Positions 1 through 9,674 of a DNA stretch of 64,000 bases are shown one piece after another. A model generated the notes under the pieces. The model did no database searches. It saw only the letters and a list, made by a program, of their open reading frames with translations, and was not told where the DNA came from. Position 1 is the first letter of the stretch, and each line of letters begins with the position of its first letter. The position numbers were made by a program, and so were the translations under genes. Where the stretch lies: positions 388,056 through 452,055 of the forward strand of contig NZ_WQFE01000004.1 of the NCBI RefSeq assembly GCF_013033965.1, given 5' to 3'. The stretch is from Ruegeria atlantica. GTDB taxonomy: Bacteria; Pseudomonadota; Alphaproteobacteria; Rhodobacterales; Rhodobacteraceae.

Positions 1-87
1 CATGTCATACCCCGGCACATTCGCCAAGCCAAGGGTCCGATTTCGCTCAATCCCGCTGAGGGCTTACACTCTTGTACAAAAAAATAA

Positions 88-110
88 ACCGAACTATTCA
101 GTTTAGTGTG
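88..110. promoter_or_regulatory. possible operator upstream of the RND efflux operon
   Basis: An AT-rich stretch about 80-100 bases before the adaptor gene contains an imperfect inverted repeat (AACCGAACT, then CAGTTTAGTG). Efflux operons of this type are often controlled by a divergent TetR-type repressor, whose gene would lie left of the window. The symmetry is weak, so this is only a candidate. Confidence 0.25.
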
Positions 111-188
111 GAAAAGGTTCATAATCGTCCCCACTTTCTAGCATGACCGCCAAAAAAACGTGGAAAAGAATTCTGGGAGTAGCCCTGC

Positions 189-1421
189 ATGCGATTGATT
201 TCATTGGCAAACGCCGCTTTGGTGATTGTTGTTCTGTTTTTGTTGGTATTTGAACGAGACACCTTGTTCGCCTTTGCCGGGCGCGCGGAAGCCGAGGCCG
301 GCCCTGACGCTGCCGGCGATTCCAACTCGGTCGCGGACACGGATCAGGCGACGATTGGCGTCGTTGCCGTTAGGTCAATTGCACGCGAAATTGACAGCGC
401 CGTGCTATTGCGGGGCCAGACCAAGGCCAATCGACAGGTCGAAGTTCTGGCCGAAACTACATCCACTGTCATCTCGGAACCCAAACGCAAAGGCACATTC
501 GTGGAAGCGGGCGATATCCTGTGCGAGCTTGACCCAGGCACCCGCCCCGCCAGCCTGGCCGAAGCCAAAGCCGCCAAGTTGGAGGCCCAAAGCCGTATCC
601 CAGAAGCCGAGGCGCGTCTGGATGAAGCGCATGCGCGTGTCGCTGAGGCCGAGATCAACCTGACGGCCGCGAATAAACTGTCCGAGACCGGGTTCGGGTC
701 GGAAACACGCAGAATCTCCAGCGAGGCGGCCATGAGGACCGCAGAGGCCGGCATCAAAACCGCCGAAGCAGGTCTTGAGGCCACCCGCGCCGGGATCGAA
801 GCCGCAACGGCCGAGGTCAAAGCTGCGCAACGCGAGATTGACCGCCAGACCATCGAAGCCCCCTTCAAAGGGCTGCTGGAAAGCGACACAGCCGAATTGG
901 GCAGCCTGATGCAGCCCGGCTCGCTCTGCGCAACCGTCATCCAATTGAATCCGATCAAACTGGTTGGGTTTGTACCTGAAACCGAGGTGAACCGGATCAT
1001 TGTCGGGTCCGAGGCCACCGCGCAACTGGTTACTGGTTTGCAGGTCGCAGGTCGTGTGACATTTCTGAGCCGTTCGGCGGATGAAACAACCCGTACCTTT
1101 GAGGTTGAAATCACGGTTCCAAACCCGGAACTGGCCATTCGCGACGGCCAAACCGCCGACATCCGCATCTCGGCCGCTGGGGCCAAGGCGCATTTCCTGC
1201 CGCAATCGGCACTGACCCTGAACAATAATGGCCAGCTCGGTGTTCGCACCATCGGCCAAAGCAACGTGGTCGATTTCCAACCCGTCGTTCTGCTGCGCGA
1301 CACCGCCGAGGGAGTTTGGGTTAGCGGCCTGCCGGAAACTGCGGACATCATAATCGTCGGGCAAGAGTTCGTGACCCGCGGCGTCACAGTCGAACCCACA
1401 TATCGGGAAGCAGCAAAATGA
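189..1421 (+). CDS. RND efflux periplasmic adaptor (membrane fusion protein)
   Basis: A 410-residue HlyD/AcrA-type adaptor linking an inner-membrane RND pump to an outer-membrane channel. An N-terminal hydrophobic segment (about residues 5-25) anchors or exports it. A biotinyl-lipoyl-like half-motif follows (about 75-115), then an Ala/Glu-rich alpha-helical hairpin with strong coiled-coil character (about 115-220). The second lipoyl half contains the typical IEAPFKGLL stretch, and beta-barrel and membrane-proximal domains complete the protein. A GGGAG ribosome-binding site lies 9 bases before the ATG. The stop overlaps the pump gene start as ATGA, so the two are translationally coupled. No outer-membrane channel gene is in view. 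The substrate cannot be read from sequence. Confidence 0.9.
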   Translation: MRLISLANAALVIVVLFLLVFERDTLFAFAGRAEAEAGPDAAGDSNSVADTDQATIGVVAVRSIAREIDSAVLLRGQTKANRQVEVLAETTSTVISEPKRKGTFVEAGDILCELDPGTRPASLAEAKAAKLEAQSRIPEAEARLDEAHARVAEAEINLTAANKLSETGFGSETRRISSEAAMRTAEAGIKTAEAGLEATRAGIEAATAEVKAAQREIDRQTIEAPFKGLLESDTAELGSLMQPGSLCATVIQLNPIKLVGFVPETEVNRIIVGSEATAQLVTGLQVAGRVTFLSRSADETTRTFEVEITVPNPELAIRDGQTADIRISAAGAKAHFLPQSALTLNNNGQLGVRTIGQSNVVDFQPVVLLRDTAEGVWVSGLPETADIIIVGQEFVTRGVTVEPTYREAAK

Positions 1422-4400
1422 CCGGAATCGTCAGTTGGGCCGCCGGCCGGGCCAGAATGGTTCTGGCCTTCATCGCCATCTCATTGGTGGTGGGCGGGTT
1501 TGCCTATGTCGGCCTGCCCAAAGAAGGCGAGCCGGATATCGAAATCCCTGCCCTGTTTGTCTCGGTCCAGTTTCCGGGCATTTCTGCCGAGGACTCGGAA
1601 AACCTGTTGGTCAAACCAATGGAAACCGAGCTTGCCGACCTTGATGGTCTGAAGGAAATGACGTCCACCGCTGCCGAAGGCTATGCCGGTGTGGCGTTGG
1701 AATTCGATTTCGGCTGGGACAAGACCGCGATCATGGCCGATGTGCGCGACGCAATGAACAGCGCGCAGGCTGAATTCCCCGAAGGCGCTGAACAGTATTC
1801 TCTGTTCGAGATCAATTTTTCAGAATTCCCCATCGTTATTGTCAACCTGACCGGCGCGGTTCCGGAACGCACGATGGCCCGTGTTGCCAAAGACTTGCAG
1901 GACGACCTTGAGGCGATGGATTCGGTGCTCGAGGCTGGTATTGCGGGCAATCGAGACGAGATGCTTGAGGTGGTAATCGACCCTTTGCGCCTGGAGGCGT
2001 ACAACGTCACAGCCGCTGAACTCATTAACGTTGTTCAGAACAACAACCAGCTGATCGCGGCTGGCGAGGTTGAGACTGCGCAAGGCACATTCTCGGTCAA
2101 GATCCCCTCTTCCTTCAAAACAGCGCAGGATGTTTATGGCCTGCCGGTCAAGGTAAATGGTGACCGGGTCGTCACCTTGGGAGAGTTGGCGCAGATCAAC
2201 TACACCTTTGAAGACCGCGAAGGGACCGCCCGTTTCAACGGCGAACAGACTGTCGCGCTACAGGTGGTCAAGCGCAAGGGCTTTAACCTGATCGACACGG
2301 TTGAGGGCGTGAAACAGACCATCGCCGCCGCGCAGGCGAAATGGCCGCCCGAGATGCAGGCCGCTATTCAGCTGGGCACCTCAAACGACCAGAGCCGCAT
2401 CGTGGGATCGATGGTCAGCCAGTTGGAAGGCTCGGTTCTGACCGCTATCGCGCTGGTGATGATCGTTGTTCTGGCCTCGCTTGGCACACGTGCCGCGCTG
2501 CTGGTCGGTTTTGCGATCCCGACCTCGTTCCTGCTGTGTTTCGCGTTCCTCGCCGTCATGGGTGTCAGCATTTCGAACATTGTGATGTTCGGTCTGATCC
2601 TTGCGGTCGGGATGCTGGTCGACGGGGCCATTGTCGTTGTGGAATACGCGGACAAACGCATCAAAGAGGGCGTCGGCCCGATGCACGCCTATGTCGAGGC
2701 GGCGCAGCGGATGTTTTGGCCGATTGTGTCGTCGACTGCCACTACGCTTTGTGCCTTCCTGCCGATGCTCTTCTGGCCCGGCGTTCCGGGTGAGTTCATG
2801 GGCATGCTGCCTGTCACCCTGATCTTCGTTCTGTCGGCCTCGCTGATCGTTGCGCTGATCTACCTGCCCGTCATGGGTGGTGTCTCGGGACGTCTCAGCC
2901 GGGTCTTTGACCGCACCTCCAACTGGCTGCGTGCGCGCACCCGTTGGTGGGTCCGCGCCGTCATGGTTCCGCCGTCGCTCTACCTGATTTTTCTGGGGGC
3001 GATGCAACTGCTGAACCCAGCCTACCTGCTGCCCGAAGGCGCATCCGGGGGCGTTCTGTTTGGCGCGTTTCTGTTCATCTTCGGTGCCTTTGCCGGATCG
3101 GTCACGCTGAGTGCTGCCAAGATCGAACGCGCGCCGGATCAGCATGTGCATACAGCGCGTGAACACACGCCCTTTGGCTACGTTATCAAATTTCTGGTAG
3201 GCAACCCGATCATGCCGATTGTCTCGATTGGCGTCATTGGGTTTGCTGTCATGAGTGTCATGACCGCTTATGGGAACAACAACCGCGGCGTCGAATTCTT
3301 TGTCGAAAGCGAACCGGAACAGGCCACAGCCTATGTTCGGGCCCGCGGCAATATCTCGCTGGCGGAAAAGGACCAGATGGTTCTGGCCGCCGAAGAAATC
3401 ATCAGCGCACATCCTGCGGTCGTTAACGTCTTTGCCTTTGCTGGTGAAGGCGGGTTGAACCAGAACAATGGCGGCGCGCAGGCTCCGGCCGATACCGTCG
3501 GTCGCGTTCAGTTCGAGATCATTCCGTGGGAAGATCGGCCCAACGTGTCTGAGCCAATCCTTGGTGGGTTGATCGACCGCGAAACGGTAGCACCGGACTA
3601 TGACGGCGACTTTGTGCTGGATCAGTTGAACGCGGAACTGGCGCAGATCCCGGGCATCGTTGTCGAAATCCTGCCATTGGAACAGGGTCCGGCCTCGGCC
3701 AAGCCTGTTCACTTGCGTATCAAGGCGGACGGTTGGGAGGAGTTGACCTCTGCCACGGTCACAGCCAGGGAAGTGTTCGAAGAAACTCCTGGCCTGATCA
3801 AGATCGAAGACACGCTGCCCCTGCCGGGTATCGACTGGCAGATTGACGTGGACGTTGCAAAGGCGGGTCGGTTCGGTGCGGACGTAGCCACCGTCGGTGC
3901 AATGGTGCAGCTGGTCACGCGTGGGCTGCTGCTGGGCGAAATGCGGCCCGAGGGCGTGGATGAGGAAATCGAAATCCGTGTCCGCCTGCCCGATGCAGAT
4001 CGGGTGCTTTCCACGCTGGACACGCTCAAGGTACGCACGCCTGACGGTCTTGTGCCCCTGTCGAACTTTGTCACGCGCAAACCAGTGGCCAAACTGGCCG
4101 AAATCAACCGGATCAACCAACAGCGCTATTATGATGTGAAGGCGGATGTGGAACCGGGCCTGAGCAAGGTTGTGACCGATGGCCCCGAGGGCACTGAACA
4201 ACGGCTGGCAATCGTACGCGAAGTTGTAGACGGCGCGGAACCCACCGGCGCGACCCTCACCGGCCCGACAGGCAGTATCTATGAGCTGGTTTCGCTGACA
4301 GGCGCGGAAAACGCCGACGTCTTGCGGGCGGATATCGAGTCCGGTGACGCCCGGATCACCCTGATCAACCCGAACGAGCGCATTGCGGTGCTGACCGAAT

Positions 4401-5215
4401 GGCTGGAAACCAACCCCTTCGGCAATGCGGTCAGTTGGGAATGGACTGGCGATCAGGAAGATCAGGAAGAATCCGGTGCGTTTTTGGCAAATGCATTTCT
4501 AGGCGCGTTGGGGCTGATGTTCGTGATCCTGCTGGCGCAGTTCAACTCGTTCTACAACTCGGTTCTGGTTCTGCTGGCTGTTGTCCTTTCGACCACCGGT
4601 GTTCTGATCGGCATGATGGTCATGCAGCAGCCCTTCTCGATCATCATGACCGGGACAGGGATCGTGGCCCTGGCGGGGATCGTGGTGAACAACAACATTG
4701 TTCTGATCGACACTTATCAGGAATACAGCCGCTATATGCCTCGGATCGAGGCGATCATCCGCACGGCCGAGGCGCGTATTCGCCCGGTTCTGTTGACCAC
4801 CCTGACCACCATGGCGGGCCTGACACCGATGATGTTCGGATTGTCGCTGGACTTCATCAATGGCGGTTATTCCATCAACAGCCCAACCGCGCTGTGGTGG
4901 AAACAGCTGGCCACGGCGGTTGTGTTCGGGCTGGGTATCGCAACAGTTCTGACCCTGATCGTCACACCTTCGTTCCTGGCGCTGAGGGTCTGGGTCACCA
5001 CCTATGCGGTATGGGGGGGCAAGGCGCTGGCTCGGGCCACCTCGGGCCGCTCCAGCCAAATCGCTCAGGATATGGCCGTTGGGCGCGCTGCGCGTCAGGT
5101 ACAGGCCACGGAAGTTGTCTGGGGTGATGAGACGCCTACTGCGCCCGCATCAGATGCGGACAAGGATGAGCGTCCTGATCACCCACCCACATCGCCTCTC
5201 AAAGCGGCAGAGTAA
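1418..5215 (+). CDS. RND efflux pump, inner-membrane permease (AcrB/HAE1-like)
   Basis: Proton-driven resistance-nodulation-division transporter of 1265 residues, longer than the usual 1020-1050. The typical N-terminal helix, large periplasmic porter loops and duplicated transmembrane blocks are present. TM4 reads GMLVDGAIVVVE, so the acidic pair that many AcrB homologues carry is Asp402-Gly403 here. Two extra hydrophobic stretches lie in the central linker between the halves (about residues 510-565), and the last 80 residues form a hydrophilic tail rich in Asp, Pro and Ala. It is cotranscribed with the adaptor (4-base overlap) and followed at once by a strong terminator. Substrates are unknown. 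Confidence 0.92.
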   Translation: MTGIVSWAAGRARMVLAFIAISLVVGGFAYVGLPKEGEPDIEIPALFVSVQFPGISAEDSENLLVKPMETELADLDGLKEMTSTAAEGYAGVALEFDFGWDKTAIMADVRDAMNSAQAEFPEGAEQYSLFEINFSEFPIVIVNLTGAVPERTMARVAKDLQDDLEAMDSVLEAGIAGNRDEMLEVVIDPLRLEAYNVTAAELINVVQNNNQLIAAGEVETAQGTFSVKIPSSFKTAQDVYGLPVKVNGDRVVTLGELAQINYTFEDREGTARFNGEQTVALQVVKRKGFNLIDTVEGVKQTIAAAQAKWPPEMQAAIQLGTSNDQSRIVGSMVSQLEGSVLTAIALVMIVVLASLGTRAALLVGFAIPTSFLLCFAFLAVMGVSISNIVMFGLILAVGMLVDGAIVVVEYADKRIKEGVGPMHAYVEAAQRMFWPIVSSTATTLCAFLPMLFWPGVPGEFMGMLPVTLIFVLSASLIVALIYLPVMGGVSGRLSRVFDRTSNWLRARTRWWVRAVMVPPSLYLIFLGAMQLLNPAYLLPEGASGGVLFGAFLFIFGAFAGSVTLSAAKIERAPDQHVHTAREHTPFGYVIKFLVGNPIMPIVSIGVIGFAVMSVMTAYGNNNRGVEFFVESEPEQATAYVRARGNISLAEKDQMVLAAEEIISAHPAVVNVFAFAGEGGLNQNNGGAQAPADTVGRVQFEIIPWEDRPNVSEPILGGLIDRETVAPDYDGDFVLDQLNAELAQIPGIVVEILPLEQGPASAKPVHLRIKADGWEELTSATVTAREVFEETPGLIKIEDTLPLPGIDWQIDVDVAKAGRFGADVATVGAMVQLVTRGLLLGEMRPEGVDEEIEIRVRLPDADRVLSTLDTLKVRTPDGLVPLSNFVTRKPVAKLAEINRINQQRYYDVKADVEPGLSKVVTDGPEGTEQRLAIVREVVDGAEPTGATLTGPTGSIYELVSLTGAENADVLRADIESGDARITLINPNERIAVLTEWLETNPFGNAVSWEWTGDQEDQEESGAFLANAFLGALGLMFVILLAQFNSFYNSVLVLLAVVLSTTGVLIGMMVMQQPFSIIMTGTGIVALAGIVVNNNIVLIDTYQEYSRYMPRIEAIIRTAEARIRPVLLTTLTTMAGLTPMMFGLSLDFINGGYSINSPTALWWKQLATAVVFGLGIATVLTLIVTPSFLALRVWVTTYAVWGGKALARATSGRSSQIAQDMAVGRAARQVQATEVVWGDETPTAPASDADKDERPDHPPTSPLKAAE

Positions 5216-5216
5216 C

Positions 5217-5250
5217 AAAAAATGGCGAACCCCACGGTTCGCCATTTTTC
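5217..5250 (+). terminator. rho-independent terminator of the RND operon
   Basis: The inverted repeat AAATGGCGAACC / GGTTCGCCATTT has a CCA loop and a T-rich 3' tail. It begins two bases after the pump gene stop. A-rich sequence on the other side means it may also serve the convergent minus-strand gene that ends at 5262. Confidence 0.9.
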
Positions 5251-5261
5251 TTCTTTAAGAC

Positions 5262-5585
5262 TTAGTCGGTGAATACATATTCACCCAGATCACACAGGTT
5301 CAGACCGAAATCTTCAACTGACGAGCCATCGTCAAACGCGCCCCGGATGTCGTAGACGCATGTGGTTAATCCATCGGCGATCACAACATCGGCTTCGTAG
5401 TCGGGCGCCAGATAGCCACCGCGCAGCAGGTTGCCCTCCCAACTATCGGACGACGCGGGCGAGACATTGAACTCAACCAGATCCGCGCTGGAGTCGTTCA
5501 CGACAAGAAATTCAAGATCCTCGGCAAAAGCCGACGTTGCCATAAGAACAGCCGCGGTCAAAGCTGCTGCTACACGCATTTTCAT
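5262..5585 (-). CDS. small secreted protein of unknown function
   Basis: Encodes 107 residues starting MKMRVAAALTAAVLMATSAFA, a clear Sec signal peptide cleaved near Ala23. The start at 5585 is chosen over an upstream in-frame codon because the signal peptide begins there and an AAGGGA site lies 12 bases upstream. The mature part is about 85 residues, acidic, with two cysteines (in TTCVYDI and NLCDLGEY) that could form a disulfide, and a beta-rich look. I do not recognise the family. It stands alone, convergent with the RND operon. Confidence 0.7.
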   Translation of the reverse strand: MKMRVAAALTAAVLMATSAFAEDLEFLVVNDSSADLVEFNVSPASSDSWEGNLLRGGYLAPDYEADVVIADGLTTCVYDIRGAFDDGSSVEDFGLNLCDLGEYVFTD

Positions 5586-5743
5586 TAGATAATCCCTTAT
5601 TTTAGGTCCGGCCACAGTGCCTGGCACCATGACTTTATGTGAAGTGTCACCAAGGAAAATGAGCGTCAAATTAAACTTGTACGCATAGCTACATTTTTTG
5701 CCGTGGTATTATGCACGAATGCATCAATCGCTTTGCGACCGCA

Positions 5744-7561
5744 TCAGGCGGCGTCCGCTTGCTGGCGGCTCCAGAGTTGCGCATAGCGGCCCTCACGTTG
5801 CAAAAGCTCGTCATGGTTGCCTTGCTCTAGGATTTCACCGCGTTCCAGCACGACAATGCGGTCCGCCTCGGCAATGGTGCTCAGACGGTGCGCAATCGTC
5901 AGCACGGTTCGTCCCTCGCCTGCCCGTGCCAACGCATCCTTGATGTCTTGTTCCGTGTCCGTATCCAGTGCCGAGGTCGCCTCATCCAACAGCAGGATTG
6001 GTGGATTTTTCAGCAAGGTGCGCGCAATGCCCACCCTTTGCTTTTCGCCACCTGACAGTTTCAGCCCTCGTTCGCCAACCTTGGTGTCGTAGCCTTCGGG
6101 CAACGTCACGATAAAGTCGTGGATCTGTGCAGCCTTGGCTGCGGCTTCGACCTCATCCTGAGTGGCCCCGTCCCGGCCGTAAGCGATGTTGTACCGAATG
6201 GTATCATTGAACAGCACAGTGTCCTGCGGCACGACGCCGATGGCTGCGTGCAGGCTGCCTTGTGTTACGTCGCGCACATCCTGACCATCTATTTTCAACG
6301 CGCCTCCAGTGACATCGTAGAACCGGAACAGCAACCGGCCGATCGTCGACTTGCCGGATCCGGTGGCACCCACGATTGCCACCGTCTGACCAGCGGGTAC
6401 TGTCAGCGTCACACCTTTGAGGATCTCGCGGTCCGCATCATAGCCAAAGTGGACATTATCCAAAGTCACCTCACCACCATTGACCACCAGATCGGGCGCG
6501 TTGGGCTTGTCCTGTACCTCGGTCGGTTGCTCAAGCAGATCGAACATTTGCCCCATATCGACAAGCGACTGGCGGATTTCCCGGTAGACCGTGCCCAGAA
6601 AGTTCAGCGGCACGGTAATCTGGATCATGTAGGCGTTGACCATGACAAAATCGCCGACAGTCAGCGTACCCTGCTGTACGCCAAGTGCCGCCAGCACCAT
6701 CACTCCGATCAACCCGCAGGTGATCAGAAAGGACTGACCGAAATTCAGGAAGGCCAGCGAATACGCAGTTTTCAAAGCCGCCCCGGCATAGGCTTTCATC
6801 GAGACGTCATAACGTTCGGCTTCACGCTGTTCCGCGTTGAAATACTTGACAGTTTCGAAGTTCAACAAGCTGTCGATGGCGCGTTGGTTGGCTTCGGTAT
6901 CCTGATCGTTCATCTCGCGACGCAGCTTCACGCGCCATTCGGTCACTGCGAAGGTGAACCAGATGTAAAGCGCAATGGTGACGGCGACGACGACCAGATA
7001 CCAGACATCGAACAGCCACATCAAGATGATCGCAACCAGCAGCAGTTCTAGGATCAACGGCCCGATGGAAAACAGCAGAAAGCGCAGCAGGAATTCCACT
7101 CCTTTCACGCCCCGTTCGATGATCCGGCTCAGCCCTCCAGTGCGCCGCGTCACGTGGTAACGCATGGACAGTTGGTGGATGTGTTGGAAGGTCTCCAACG
7201 CCAGCGCGCGCAAGGCCCGCTGCCCGACCGGGGCAAAGGCCGCATCGCGCAATTGCTGGAAACCCACGGTCATCATCCGCGCGACGCCATAAGCCACGGT
7301 CAGACCGACCGCGCCCAACGCCAGCGGCGGAACGCCTTCGCCTGCAAGCCCGTCGACTGCACCTTTATAAAGGATAGGAGTGTAGACCGCGATCAGCTTG
7401 GCCAGAACCAGCATGCCCATGGCCAGAACAACACGCCGTTTTACCCACGGTTCGCCCTCGGGCCACATATATGGTGCAACCTTCCGGATCGTGCGCCAGC
7501 CAGAGCGGCGTTCGTCGGACGTGTGCGTATCGGCTGAGGTCATTGGCGCTGCTCGTCTCAT
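5744..7561 (-). CDS. Atm1/HMT1-type ABC exporter (fused permease and ATPase)
   Basis: A half-transporter of 605 residues. The N-terminal ABC type-1 membrane domain has six helices (about residues 40-335), followed by an ATPase domain with Walker A GATGSGKS, signature LSGGEKQR and Walker B ILLLDEATS. The NFETVKYFNAE motif in the membrane domain is characteristic of the Atm1 family, which exports glutathione-linked sulfur or metal compounds and acts as a homodimer. An ATG at 7561 has AGG 7 bases upstream; a GTG lies just before it. It follows the LysM gene by about 60 bases with a hairpin between them. Confidence 0.88.
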   Translation of the reverse strand: MRRAAPMTSADTHTSDERRSGWRTIRKVAPYMWPEGEPWVKRRVVLAMGMLVLAKLIAVYTPILYKGAVDGLAGEGVPPLALGAVGLTVAYGVARMMTVGFQQLRDAAFAPVGQRALRALALETFQHIHQLSMRYHVTRRTGGLSRIIERGVKGVEFLLRFLLFSIGPLILELLLVAIILMWLFDVWYLVVVAVTIALYIWFTFAVTEWRVKLRREMNDQDTEANQRAIDSLLNFETVKYFNAEQREAERYDVSMKAYAGAALKTAYSLAFLNFGQSFLITCGLIGVMVLAALGVQQGTLTVGDFVMVNAYMIQITVPLNFLGTVYREIRQSLVDMGQMFDLLEQPTEVQDKPNAPDLVVNGGEVTLDNVHFGYDADREILKGVTLTVPAGQTVAIVGATGSGKSTIGRLLFRFYDVTGGALKIDGQDVRDVTQGSLHAAIGVVPQDTVLFNDTIRYNIAYGRDGATQDEVEAAAKAAQIHDFIVTLPEGYDTKVGERGLKLSGGEKQRVGIARTLLKNPPILLLDEATSALDTDTEQDIKDALARAGEGRTVLTIAHRLSTIAEADRIVVLERGEILEQGNHDELLQREGRYAQLWSRQQADAA

Positions 7562-7592
7562 CACGTACCTGATCTGCGGTCAGAGATAGACC

Positions 7593-7613
7593 GCTGGCCC
7601 GACAAGGGCCAGC
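7593..7613 (-). terminator. stem-loop between the LysM gene and the ABC exporter gene
   Basis: A perfect 8-bp stem (GCTGGCCC / GGGCCAGC) with a 5-base loop, just after the LysM gene stop on the minus strand. It has no U tract, so it may be a weak terminator, an attenuator or an mRNA-stability element rather than a classical terminator. Confidence 0.45.
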
Positions 7614-7622
7614 AGCAATAGT

Positions 7623-8948
7623 TTATTCCGGGATGGTGAATATCTGACCGGGATAGATCAAATCAGGATCGCGGATCGAGTCGCGATTGGCCTCGAACAG
7701 CTTCACATAAAGGATACCATCACCGAACCGGTCGCGCGAAATTGCCCATAGCGTGTCGCCCTCCTGCACAGTGACCGCGCGGATCGGGGGCGCGTCCGGT
7801 TCGTTCTGGGGTTGGTCGCCGACCTCTGCCGCGCGCAAAACCTCGAGCGGTTCGCGTTTGAACGGTGTTTCAAGGCGGCTGACGACGGTACCATCCGAGG
7901 CAACCTCATCCACGCGCAACGTATAGACGCCGGGGTCAATACCTTCGAGTTCGCTACGCCATTTGCCATCATCAACTGGCGACAGATCGTCGACAAGCTG
8001 GTTATCCAGATACAGTCGCACTGCAGACCCATCCGGCACCCGCCCGGTGAGTTCGACTGCACCCGCGTCCGAATACCCGATCGTATCCAACGCCACCTCT
8101 GTCGAGGGTTTGGGGTCTGCTGTTGGCGATTGAACCAATTCAACCCCGTCTTCACCAGAGCGTAGAATAGCGACCTGTTGATTTTCATCACCTTCTTCTG
8201 CGGGTTCTTGCGCCGTTTCTTGAAGCCGATCCGATGATTGCTCTGCAGTTGCGTCAGCCGTTTCGACATCAGTGGTCGTCGCCTGATCTGTTGCCTCTGA
8301 CGCGGACACATCTTGGACATCTGCCGTTTCGTTACCGGCAGGTGGCGCCTCAGCTGTTTCGGCGGTAGCAATCTGCTCGGCTGTCGGTTCCGGTTCAGGC
8401 AAAGCTGCAATCAAATAGTCGTCGGAACGGACGGGTTGATCCTCGCCTGCAGTTTCCAGTGTTAGCCCGCGCGCATCATCTGAGAAGGGGATCGACAGAA
8501 ACTCGGCAAACTGACCGGTGTTGTCGACGGTAAAGCTGTGTACTTGCTCACCATCCAGAAGGACACGAACATCCGCACCCGGCTCCGCGCTCCCTGAAAG
8601 GAGGGTATTCCCGTCCGGCTCAACAAAGATCTGGTCCAGCGTTGGTGTTGAGATAACCGATTCAGCTTCGGCCGTGTCAGATGCAGGCGCCGCATCGGAT
8701 TGATCGGCAGTGGTTTCAGCGGCTTCCGGTTCGTCAACTGCCGCGCTCTGATCCTCGGTCGGGGTGTTAGCTGGGCGGGCTTCTTCCGAGGTCTGAATGG
8801 CCGTGTCCTGTTGAGGCACAGCTTCCTGAGGACCGTCCCCGAAGATGCCGGACAGGTACAACCCGCCAGCTCCGACCAGTGCAACGATGCCGGCAATCAC
8901 CCCCCAGATGAAAGTACCGGAGCTTTCGCTTCCCGACTTGGAGTCCAT
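7623..8948 (-). CDS. membrane-anchored LysM-domain protein with Ig-like repeats
   Basis: Encodes 441 residues. A short cytoplasmic N-terminus is followed by one transmembrane helix (about 12-34) and a long acidic, Ala/Thr/Glu-rich linker interrupted by Ig-like segments (about 125-185 and 285-375). A C-terminal LysM peptidoglycan-binding domain (about the last 50 residues, VQEGDTLWAISRDRFGDG to YPGQIFTIP) completes it. The start at 8948 has a GAAAGGA site; an upstream in-frame start would add an unlikely hydrophilic leader. A structural or cell-wall-associated role is inferred. No catalytic domain is seen. Confidence 0.85.
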   Translation of the reverse strand: MDSKSGSESSGTFIWGVIAGIVALVGAGGLYLSGIFGDGPQEAVPQQDTAIQTSEEARPANTPTEDQSAAVDEPEAAETTADQSDAAPASDTAEAESVISTPTLDQIFVEPDGNTLLSGSAEPGADVRVLLDGEQVHSFTVDNTGQFAEFLSIPFSDDARGLTLETAGEDQPVRSDDYLIAALPEPEPTAEQIATAETAEAPPAGNETADVQDVSASEATDQATTTDVETADATAEQSSDRLQETAQEPAEEGDENQQVAILRSGEDGVELVQSPTADPKPSTEVALDTIGYSDAGAVELTGRVPDGSAVRLYLDNQLVDDLSPVDDGKWRSELEGIDPGVYTLRVDEVASDGTVVSRLETPFKREPLEVLRAAEVGDQPQNEPDAPPIRAVTVQEGDTLWAISRDRFGDGILYVKLFEANRDSIRDPDLIYPGQIFTIPE

Positions 8949-9074
8949 TTTTTTCCTTTCGCTCCGCAGCGCAAGTGCCTTGAGTATAACACATTCTGCC
9001 TGACGGTTGAGCCAATCTACCAATCCCGCTATCACGGGTCAAAAGCCCAGATACAAGCCCGGAGAAGCCATCCC

Positions 9075-9626
9075 ATGTCTCAGAAATCTGTCTGTGTGTA
9101 CTGCGGGTCACGAAATGGCGCGAATTCGGCCTATTCCAATGCAGCTCAGCAATTCGGAACCCTTCTGGCCGAGGAAGGCTGGCGGCTTGTTTATGGTGCC
9201 GGCGATGTCGGCCTGATGGGCGAAGTGGCCCGTGCCGCGCAGTCCGCTGGTGGCGACACGTTCGGCGTCATCCCCGTGCATCTGCTTCAGCGCGAAGTCG
9301 GCAAAACAGACCTGACCCGTTTCGTGGTCACCGAGACGATGCACGAGCGCAAGAAGGTGATGATCATGAACGCCGATGCGGTCATTGTCCTGCCCGGCGG
9401 TCCAGGATCGTTGGACGAGTTGTTCGAGGCGCTCACCTGGCGTCAGTTGGGTCTGCACGACAAGCCCATTCTGATCATGAATGTGGATGGGTACTGGGAT
9501 ACGCTGCACGAGCTGTTGCAACAGGTCATCGGGCAAGGCTTTGCAGATGCGTCGCTGTCAGACTTCATCACATGGGTCGATGGCCCTGACGCTGCAATGT
9601 CTGCGCTGAGGAAAGTTCTTAATTAA
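9075..9626 (+). CDS. LOG-family protein (TIGR00730 type, cytokinin riboside phosphoribohydrolase-like)
   Basis: A 183-residue Rossmann-fold protein. LOG enzymes release the base from nucleoside 5'-monophosphates. The signature normally written PGGxGTxxE appears as PGGPGSLDE (residues 107-115), with Ser in place of Thr, and the conserved Arg lies in METxxxRK-like context (Arg92). The N-terminal VYCGSRNG motif is present. The ATG at 9075 follows GGAGAAG; longer in-frame starts would run into the divergent LysM gene. In bacteria most members act in nucleotide salvage or have unknown roles, so cytokinin production is not implied. Confidence 0.88.
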   Translation: MSQKSVCVYCGSRNGANSAYSNAAQQFGTLLAEEGWRLVYGAGDVGLMGEVARAAQSAGGDTFGVIPVHLLQREVGKTDLTRFVVTETMHERKKVMIMNADAVIVLPGGPGSLDELFEALTWRQLGLHDKPILIMNVDGYWDTLHELLQQVIGQGFADASLSDFITWVDGPDAAMSALRKVLN

Positions 9627-9640
9627 ATTTTGGGGTATAC

Positions 9641-9665
9641 GGGCGGACAATACCGCCCGTTTGAT
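9641..9665 (+). terminator. terminator after the LOG-family gene
   Basis: CGGGCGG / CCGCCCG stem with a 6-base loop and a TTTGATTT tail, 15 bases after the stop codon. Confidence 0.75.
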
Positions 9666-9674
9666 TTGGCGAAT

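Noticed and set aside
344..1399. Long minus-strand frames opposite the adaptor gene
   Set aside because: Shadow of a GC-rich gene. The plus-strand product has full adaptor architecture.
2381..4201. 606-codon minus-strand open frame opposite the RND pump
   Set aside because: It mirrors the codon structure of the pump gene. The protein is rich in Arg, Gln and His with no family motif and no ribosome site.
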